NCBI GenBank assembly: GCA_028276365.1
Contig: JAPYWL010000009.1
Span: 1 to 39,636, forward strand
Direction: 5' to 3'
DNA length: 39,636 nucleotides
Origin: Deltaproteobacteria bacterium
GTDB lineage: Bacteria > DRYD01
Under the pieces are notes generated by a model. It was not told the DNA's origin, ran no database searches, and saw only the letters and a list, made by a program, of their open reading frames with translations. Within the stretch, counting starts at the first letter, position 1; every line of letters begins with the position of its first letter. The position numbers and the translations under genes were made by a program. Positions 28,992 through 34,240 of the stretch are shown one piece after another.

Positions 28992-30095
28992 TTATATTAT
29001 TGAGTATCTAATTTCTACAATGTCTTTTATATTTTTAAGGAATATATTGACTATTTCTGGATCAAAGTGTTCTTTAGAATCTTTTTTAATTATATCTATT
29101 GTATCACTTATGGGGTAAGGTTCTTTATAGGGTCTTTTACTTGTTAAAGCATCAAAAACATCGGCTATTGCTACTATTCTTGCAGATAAGGGGATTTCTT
29201 CTCCTTTTAAGTTAAATGGATAACCTTTGCCGTTATATTTTTCATGATGGTATAAAGCTATTTCTTTGGCAAATTGTATTATTTCCTGCTTGGAATTACT
29301 TAGTATTTTAGCACCGATTAATGTATGGGTTTTCATTATTTCAAATTCTTCTGGGGTTAATTTTCCAGGTTTAAGTAATATGTTATCAGGGATTCCTATT
29401 TTTCCTATATCATGTAAAGGTGAAGCTAAGGTTATTTTTTTTATAAAATCTTTATTTAATTTCATCTCTTTAGCTATTAAATTACAATATAATGAAATCC
29501 TCTTAATATGAGTACCTGTATATTCATCTTTATATTCTGCAGCTAAGGATAATCTGTATATTATCTCTTGTAGTAGCTCCTCATTTTCTAACTTTAATTT
29601 TATTATATCTTCTATTAGTTTTTCTATGTATTTTTGGTGATTATTTTTGCCTAAAAGAAAATATAGATTACTAAAAATTGAATAAATTTGATAGTATAAA
29701 CTATTAATATCTTTTTCATCATAACATATTATAAAATCAAGTATATTATTTTTAGTTATTAATTGTTGAAAAAAATCTGTGTTTAGATCATCTTTTTTTA
29801 TTATCCCTATTTCCAGTTTATCTTTGTCTAAGCTAAATATAGAATCTGATAAAATAAATACATTGTTATTTATGATTGTTTTAGGTGATAGCTCTTTAAA
29901 TATAATTGTATTTAAATTGATCTCTTTATTTTCAAGATTATTAAATTTAGTAATTTTATTAAGTTGATTTATTTGAGATATTAGGTATGTTATTTCAGGT
30001 TTTTTTAGTATATTTTCTATATTTTCTAAAATTATAGATGTACTACCTTGAAGTATGATATTAGTATTGTTTAAATTAATTTGTTTGAGAGGCAT
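28992..30095 (-). CDS. HD-GYP domain protein (cyclic-di-GMP phosphodiesterase type)
   Basis: A signalling hydrolase predicted to break down cyclic di-GMP. With the chosen start it has 367 residues: an unassigned N-terminal region (1-170), a short helix (about 160-180), then the HD-GYP domain with HDIGK (228-232), THTLIGAKIL, and HHEKYNGKGYP (283-293), plus ADVFDALTSKRPYK. All metal-binding and GYP residues are present. The start at 30095 is chosen over an upstream in-frame ATG at 30170 because AGGGAGG lies just before it and a consensus promoter (30060-30187) would place transcription start near 30053, inside the longer reading. The N-terminal part has no sequence signature I know and may be a sensor. 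Confidence 0.92.
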   Translation of the reverse strand: MPLKQINLNNTNIILQGSTSIILENIENILKKPEITYLISQINQLNKITKFNNLENKEINLNTIIFKELSPKTIINNNVFILSDSIFSLDKDKLEIGIIKKDDLNTDFFQQLITKNNILDFIICYDEKDINSLYYQIYSIFSNLYFLLGKNNHQKYIEKLIEDIIKLKLENEELLQEIIYRLSLAAEYKDEYTGTHIKRISLYCNLIAKEMKLNKDFIKKITLASPLHDIGKIGIPDNILLKPGKLTPEEFEIMKTHTLIGAKILSNSKQEIIQFAKEIALYHHEKYNGKGYPFNLKGEEIPLSARIVAIADVFDALTSKRPYKEPYPISDTIDIIKKDSKEHFDPEIVNIFLKNIKDIVEIRYSII

Positions 30096-30187
30096 TTTGG
30101 ATTCCTCCCTTCTTTTTGTATTCTTACTCCTCCCTCCCAGTTTGTCAGCATCTATTATAATTATAATCATTTTTTTTATTTTGTCAA
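30060..30187 (-). promoter_or_regulatory. Sigma-70 promoter for the HD-GYP gene
   Basis: On the minus strand TTGACA (30187-30182) is followed after 16 bases by TATAAT (30065-30060 within the 30166-30160 block reads TTATAATTATAAT; exact hexamer position is 30165-30160). Both hexamers are perfect. Two ribosome-like purine runs (GGGAGGGAGGAG and AGGGAGGAAT) follow before the ATG at 30095. The functional core is therefore 30160-30187, with transcription starting near 30153. Confidence 0.75.
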
Positions 30188-30313
30188 GTATTTTTTTAAA
30201 AAATTAACAATTTTTTTACTAAATAAAAATTAACCAAAAATATAAAAAATTATTTTAAATGATGAGTAATTGATTTTAAAGATTTATAAAAGTGATGGTA
30301 GTTTTTATTATTA

Positions 30314-31483
30314 TTAAAATAAATTGGAATTATTGGGCAAAATATGTTCTAAAACAAAATCTGCTGGACCAAATATGTAGTTTTTTTCATGGAGATGCTT
30401 TAATTCTAAACCTAACTCAATTTTAGATGGATTTAAACCAATTCTTGTAGTACCTTTTGCTTTGCTTTCCAATGCTTTTATAACATTATTAACTATATTT
30501 TTTTCTTTTTCACTATAACCTACTATAACAAAAACGAACAGGCCTTTTTGTAAGTATTGATTATTTTGAAGATAATTCTTAAAATTTTTAAATACTCTTC
30601 CTTCATGATTAGGGAATATCCAATCATAGTTTAGATCTTCAACGTCTCCGTGGAATTTCCATAAATATCCACCTTCGTTTATATCTTTAACTTTAACTTT
30701 TATACCATCTTTATTTATTTTTTCTATTTTTTTATTATGTTCATTAAAATAGGCTTTTTCAATTAGGTTATCCCAATTTAAACATATGATTTCCTTAATG
30801 TATTCTGGAAAATTACGAGCTATTAGTTTATGTGAGATTCCTGGTGATGCTTTATCACATATTTCTTTAAATCTTTTTTTTAATTTTTTAGATTTTTCAT
30901 TATTATTTTGATTATCTTGTAAATCATTATAGTCGTTAGCACCTACTTCTCTCAAGATATCATCTAATTGATTTGTTAAAGGGATTCCACTTTCATAAGA
31001 TAATCCTGCTCCTACTAAAAAAACAGATTTATTACTTTCTATTCTATTTTTAATATCGTTGCCTTTTTCTTTTATGTTTGAAATGGTGGCTTCAATATAT
31101 ATTTGTAGCTCTCCTTTTAGTTTATCGATAAGAAATAAAGCTATATCCTCTTCAAAATTATATTTTTTTGATTTAAACTCAGGAGTTAAATCTGTAATCA
31201 TTTTTGGTATTTTTTCTTTTATTATTTCATCTATGATAATTTGTACACAATATGAAAGACCTTTACTATTTTCTACCCAAGTAGCAGTATTTTTTACCCA
31301 AGTAGTAATATTTTTTACCCAATTAGTAATATTTTTTTCACAGTTAGTAATTGAATCATCTTTGCTAGTTATACCCCCATATTTTGATATAATAAATATT
31401 AATGTATGAAGATGCCCTATTTTTTTTAAATTACATTTTAATTCATTGAAAAATTTTTCTTTATCAAAGATATTTTTGAACAT
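30314..31483 (-). CDS. SIR2-family (NAD-binding) protein
   Basis: A 389-residue protein with a SIR2-like domain. The fold motifs are GAGLSYESGIP (158-168, NAD binding), LNWDN (235-239, in place of the sirtuin TxNxD) and WKFHGD (275-280, catalytic-type His278), followed by FVIVGYSEKE (318-327). No zinc tetracysteine is present. This form is typical of bacterial SIR2 domains that hydrolyse NAD in phage defence (such as ThsA and DSR proteins) rather than of protein deacetylases. The first 145 residues are helical and unassigned, with a 7-residue repeat at 44-71. An unknown gene lies 52 bp upstream on the same strand, probably its partner. No Shine-Dalgarno. Confidence 0.8.
   Translation of the reverse strand: MFKNIFDKEKFFNELKCNLKKIGHLHTLIFIISKYGGITSKDDSITNCEKNITNWVKNITTWVKNTATWVENSKGLSYCVQIIIDEIIKEKIPKMITDLTPEFKSKKYNFEEDIALFLIDKLKGELQIYIEATISNIKEKGNDIKNRIESNKSVFLVGAGLSYESGIPLTNQLDDILREVGANDYNDLQDNQNNNEKSKKLKKRFKEICDKASPGISHKLIARNFPEYIKEIICLNWDNLIEKAYFNEHNKKIEKINKDGIKVKVKDINEGGYLWKFHGDVEDLNYDWIFPNHEGRVFKNFKNYLQNNQYLQKGLFVFVIVGYSEKEKNIVNNVIKALESKAKGTTRIGLNPSKIELGLELKHLHEKNYIFGPADFVLEHILPNNSNLF
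31271..31354 (-). repeat. 21-bp tandem repeat, four units, within the SIR2 gene
   Basis: Four in-frame units encode SITNCEK, NITNWVK, NITTWVK and NTATWVE (residues 44-71). The period is 21 bp, so changes in copy number would keep the reading frame. The outermost unit is the most diverged. Confidence 0.85.
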
Positions 31484-31535
31484 AAAGGGAAAATAGAATA
31501 GGATTTTTTAACTTTAAAAATGTATTCCTAAGGAT

Positions 31536-32150
31536 TTAGCTTTGGGTTATAACTTTAACTTTTAAGAGAAGAGAAAAAGTTTTTTTATCCAAAATATCTA
31601 TTTTTTCTTTATGTTTTTCGTAATTTAGTTTTTTATCAATAAATTCTTTCCCTATGTAGTTATAATTTTTCCTGTAATTATCCATAATTATTGCTCTCAG
31701 TTTTTCTCTTATTAAAGCTTTTTTATCATCTTGTTTAGGTTTTTTAAGACGGAATTCTTTACTAAGAAGTTCATTGTATTCATATAGTTTTTCTATACAA
31801 TCTATCCCCCTGTTTTTATTCCTTAGTTTTATGTCTTCATCAAGAATAATTAGAATAGAATCTAAAAATTTTTGATTATTAATATGTTCCTTAGTATATT
31901 GTATTATAGATTCAATATCTTCAAAAGTTAAATTTTTTCCTTCTTTTAATTTTGTATCGTATTTTTTTGTAAATTCCTCATCTTCAATGGTTAAAGTTTC
32001 TTTTTTTTCTCCTAATTTTTCATTGATTTCTAATAATTTATCCTCTTGATCAATTTTTGTTGTTTTTTCCTGTGGTATTGTTTTTTCCTGTGATATCGTT
32101 TTTTCCTGTAATATTGTTTTTCCTATTTTTTGAGGTTTTGTTTTAGGCAT
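31536..32150 (-). CDS. Unknown protein, likely partner of the SIR2 gene
   Basis: A 204-residue, highly charged, mostly helical protein that I do not recognise. It starts with a 6-residue repeat (KTILQE, KTISQE, KTIPQE; residues 11-28), continues with an acidic/basic stretch, and from about residue 70 forms a helical domain (LTFEDIESIIQYTKEHINN, KFLDSILIILDEDIKLRNK, IEKLYEYNELLSKEF, ALIREKLRAIIMDNYRKNY). There is no signal peptide and no enzyme motif. A strong AGAGGTG ribosome site precedes the ATG, and an inverted repeat (32175-32201) lies just upstream. It is the first gene of a two-gene unit with the SIR2 gene. Confidence 0.65.
   Translation of the reverse strand: MPKTKPQKIGKTILQEKTISQEKTIPQEKTTKIDQEDKLLEINEKLGEKKETLTIEDEEFTKKYDTKLKEGKNLTFEDIESIIQYTKEHINNQKFLDSILIILDEDIKLRNKNRGIDCIEKLYEYNELLSKEFRLKKPKQDDKKALIREKLRAIIMDNYRKNYNYIGKEFIDKKLNYEKHKEKIDILDKKTFSLLLKVKVITQS
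32067..32120 (-). repeat. 18-bp tandem repeat, three units, within the 204-residue gene
   Basis: Three in-frame 18-bp units encode KTILQE, KTISQE and KTIPQE near the N-terminus, with a degenerate fourth beginning KTTK. The period is a multiple of three, so copy-number change would keep the frame. Confidence 0.85.
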
Positions 32151-32514
32151 AAAAATACACCTCTTTCTTAAATCGGGAATTTTTAAATTTGAATAATTCC
32201 CCCCCTTTTAATTATTATTATTTAGTTATATTTTTTCCTTCTTTGTTTATTTGAATTTAAAGGTTTTCTTTAAATATTATTATGTTTTTAAAGGAAAATT
32301 ATTACAAAATTGTTTCTAATTTGTTTCATAAAGTTTAATATTTTTGTATTTGTACTAGTTTTAAACAAAATTTTTATAAAAAGCTATTTTTTTAATAAGG
32401 AAAAGCAAGTTATTTAATGAAGAATAAAAAAAAACAGGAAAAATATATAAAAAAATATATAAAATAATGGAATCTATAAGTAAAATAGTAAAACTGGAAG
32501 GGAGTTGAATTTTT
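32151..32514. other. 364-bp divergent intergenic region
   Basis: It separates the SIR2 operon (minus) from truD (plus). It holds the ribosome site of the minus gene (about 32158-32165), an inverted repeat at 32175-32201, and a Shine-Dalgarno-like AAGGGAG (32498-32504) before truD. No consensus -35/-10 pair stands out on either strand. A short hydrophobic reading frame on the minus strand here overlaps the truD start and is not taken as real. Confidence 0.5.
32175..32201. promoter_or_regulatory. Inverted repeat upstream of the SIR2 operon
   Basis: GGGAATT (32175-32181) and AATTCCC (32195-32201) form a perfect 7-bp inverted repeat with a 13-base spacer, 25 bases before the ATG of the first gene. 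Its G/C ends stand out in an A/T background. It could be an operator or a leader hairpin; it is not followed by a U run, so it is not a terminator. Confidence 0.45.
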
Positions 32515-33606
32515 ATAAAAATTAAATCTTTACCTACTGACTTCATAGTAAAAGAACATATTAATATACCAATTTATAAATCATTAAACGATTTAATAAA
32601 TAAAGATTTAAAAAATCTTTATATAGTTTATAGATTAACAAAAGAAAATATATCTACTTTAAAAATAAGTGAAATATTTTTAAAGAATAATATAAAAGTT
32701 GGTTTTATTGGATTAAAAGATAAGTATTCTTTAGCTTCTCAATATTTTTGTTTTTTTATTCCTAATTTTAGGCAAATTAATAAATTTATTAAAAAAATAG
32801 AAGATATCCTAAAAAGTATTAAATCTGTAAAGCATTTTGAATTTATAGGTTATATTGATAAACCATTAAGAAAACAAGATTTAATATATAATGAATTTAA
32901 GATAATTTTAAGGGATATAGATTCAAAAGAATTAGAAAATTATGTTGAAAAACTAAATCTATTTAAGGATTTTTATTTTTTGAATTTCTATGATGATCAA
33001 CGGTTTCCCATTTATTTAGATTTCTCTATCGATAACTTTATTTCTACTTTAAATAAAATTAAAAATGATTTATTTTCAGAAAATCCTTATTTTAAAAACG
33101 ATTTTTTAAGAGATAACTTAAGTAATGTTATTAGTAATTACTTAAGGGAAATTAAATCTATCTTTAAAATTGATTTTTTAAAAGATAAAGAAAATTTAAC
33201 TAAGATAAAATTGGATAAGAAAGAAATCTTATTTTCATTTGAATTTAATATTTTTTTTAATGTTTTAGTTTTTTTAGCTTTTGATAAAAAGGATTTAAAA
33301 ATATATGTTTCTAAGAATAATCTTATGGTTTTATTTGATTTAACTAATGAAAATAAACAAACTATCCAGGAAATTATTGAGTTAATTTATAAAAATTTTA
33401 ATTCATATAAAAATAGGAAATTATTTATTAAAGTAAATAATTTAGATTTTAATTATTCAAAAGATGAGTTAAGTAGATCTGATAGGTATAAAATAGTATT
33501 AAATTTTAATTTAGAAAGTGGGGGATATGCTACTACTTTTATAAAGCATTTAATTCCTATTAATCCTGTTTCTTCTACTAAGACTAAATTTATTAAAATA
33601 AATTAG
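32515..33606 (+). CDS. truD: tRNA pseudouridine(13) synthase TruD, non-AUG start
   Basis: TruD makes pseudouridine 13 in tRNA-Glu. The frame contains DFIVKE near the start, the catalytic motif GLKDKYSLASQ (66-76, with Asp69), NFYDDQRF (matching the family NYFGxQRFG), DELSRSDRYKIVLNF and the C-terminal SGGYATTF, so the gene is complete at about 363 residues. The frame is closed upstream by TGA at 32506-32508. No ATG, GTG or TTG exists before the conserved N-terminus. ATA at 32515 gives MKIKSLPTDF, which fits family starts, with AAGGGAG about 10 bases upstream. ATT at 32509 is another choice. Dropping one A in the run near 32517-32521 would instead join a TTG at 32505. A start at TTG 32980 would remove the catalytic Asp and is wrong. 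Confidence 0.85.
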   Translation: MKIKSLPTDFIVKEHINIPIYKSLNDLINKDLKNLYIVYRLTKENISTLKISEIFLKNNIKVGFIGLKDKYSLASQYFCFFIPNFRQINKFIKKIEDILKSIKSVKHFEFIGYIDKPLRKQDLIYNEFKIILRDIDSKELENYVEKLNLFKDFYFLNFYDDQRFPIYLDFSIDNFISTLNKIKNDLFSENPYFKNDFLRDNLSNVISNYLREIKSIFKIDFLKDKENLTKIKLDKKEILFSFEFNIFFNVLVFLAFDKKDLKIYVSKNNLMVLFDLTNENKQTIQEIIELIYKNFNSYKNRKLFIKVNNLDFNYSKDELSRSDRYKIVLNFNLESGGYATTFIKHLIPINPVSSTKTKFIKIN

Positions 33607-33653
33607 GCATATTTTTTTATTTACAAATTAAAAGAGGTATTAGTTTATAAAGG

Positions 33654-33659
33654 TATAAT
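33654..33659 (+). promoter_or_regulatory. Probable -10 element for tRNA-Leu
   Basis: A perfect TATAAT ends 14 bases before the tRNA 5' end, which places transcription start near 33666. No good -35 is seen 16-18 bases upstream. Confidence 0.5.
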
Positions 33660-33673
33660 AGATAATATTAGGT

Positions 33674-33759
33674 GGGGGAGTGGCGGAATTGGCAGACGCG
33701 TTGGACTTAGGATCCAATGGGGATTAAACCCCGTGCGGGTTCAACTCCCGCCTCCCCCA
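33674..33759 (+). tRNA. tRNA-Leu (anticodon TAG)
   Basis: An 86-base class II tRNA. The acceptor GGGGGAG pairs with CTCCCCC, followed by discriminator A. The anticodon arm TTGGA-CTTAGGA-TCCAA gives TAG. A variable arm (TGGGGATTAAACCCCGT) and T arm GCGGGTTCAACTCCCGC follow. CCA is not encoded. It lies between truD and the lanthipeptide locus. Confidence 0.97.
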
Positions 33760-33818
33760 TACCTCAATATATCTTACGACTTTTAATTATTATTATTTTT
33801 TTTAAGGGGGGCTTGAGA

Positions 33819-33824
33819 TATAAT
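33819..33824 (+). promoter_or_regulatory. Probable -10 element for the lanthipeptide precursor
   Basis: A perfect TATAAT lies 32 bases before the precursor ATG, giving a short leader that contains the AAGGAGGG ribosome site (33842-33849). The -35 region is an oligo-T tract without a TTGACA match, so an activator may be needed. Confidence 0.55.
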
Positions 33825-33856
33825 TTATTAAAACACCAAACAAGGAGGGAGAATAT

Positions 33857-34144
33857 ATGGAAAATGAAAAATTACAAGAACAAATCTCTTTAGAAATATC
33901 TAAGCAAGTAAGTCAAAAAGTATCAGAGTTTGTATCAAAAGTATTAGATAATGTAATGAATAATGAAGAATTTTCAAAAAAAATAGCTTCTATAACTAAT
34001 AAATCACTAGAATTAACAGATAAAGCTGTATCTGAAAAAATGGAACAAGTTTTAAAAATGCAAGCTATAAACGATGATGAGGAATTAGCTGGTCCTTTAT
34101 CTTCTTTATTAAGTGTAACATGTTGTGAGAATCCAGCAGAGTAA
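33857..34144 (+). CDS. Class III lanthipeptide precursor peptide
   Basis: A 95-residue precursor. Residues 1 to about 78 form a long amphipathic, Lys/Glu/Ser-rich helical leader. The C-terminal part after an AG step (A78, G79) reads GPLSSLLSVTCCENPAE. S83-x2-S86-x3-C90 is exactly the S-x2-S-x3-C pattern that LanKC enzymes turn into labionin or a lanthionine pair; C89 and T88 add further options. The only two Cys in the protein are in this core. The leader is much longer than the 20-30 residues usual for class III. It has the strongest ribosome site in the window (AAGGAGGG), as expected for an abundant peptide, and is followed by the LanKC gene 95 bp downstream. The cleavage site is inferred. 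Confidence 0.82.
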   Translation: MENEKLQEQISLEISKQVSQKVSEFVSKVLDNVMNNEEFSKKIASITNKSLELTDKAVSEKMEQVLKMQAINDDEELAGPLSSLLSVTCCENPAE

Positions 34145-34217
34145 TCTTAAATCATAAGTTTTTGTAGGATTTCTTTATATTTTTTAGCCCCCTTGTTTCT
34201 TACTTTAAAATTAAAAA

Positions 34218-34240
34218 TTTTATAAATCTTATTTATAAAA
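34218..34240 (+). promoter_or_regulatory. 10-bp hairpin covering the lanKC start
   Basis: TTTTATAAAT (34218-34227) and ATTTATAAAA (34231-34240) form a perfect 10-bp stem with loop CTT, ending on the A of the lanKC ATG. There is no Shine-Dalgarno in this gap. The stem is all A/T. It may reduce translation of the synthetase relative to the precursor. Confidence 0.45.

Noticed and set aside
30096-30170. Longer HD-GYP start at 30170
   Set aside because: The extension covers a consensus TTGACA/TATAAT promoter and the ribosome sites, and an AGGGAGG lies right before ATG 30095.
32361-32546. 61-residue hydrophobic frame on the minus strand
   Set aside because: It overlaps the truD start antisense, has no ribosome site and looks like A/T-rich chance sequence.
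32980-33606. Shorter truD reading from TTG 32980
   Set aside because: It would lose the catalytic GLKD motif, which is in frame upstream.
33635-33765. GAGGTAT/ATACCTC complementarity flanking tRNA-Leu
   Set aside because: The left arm lies upstream of the likely transcription start, so it would not form in the RNA; probably chance.
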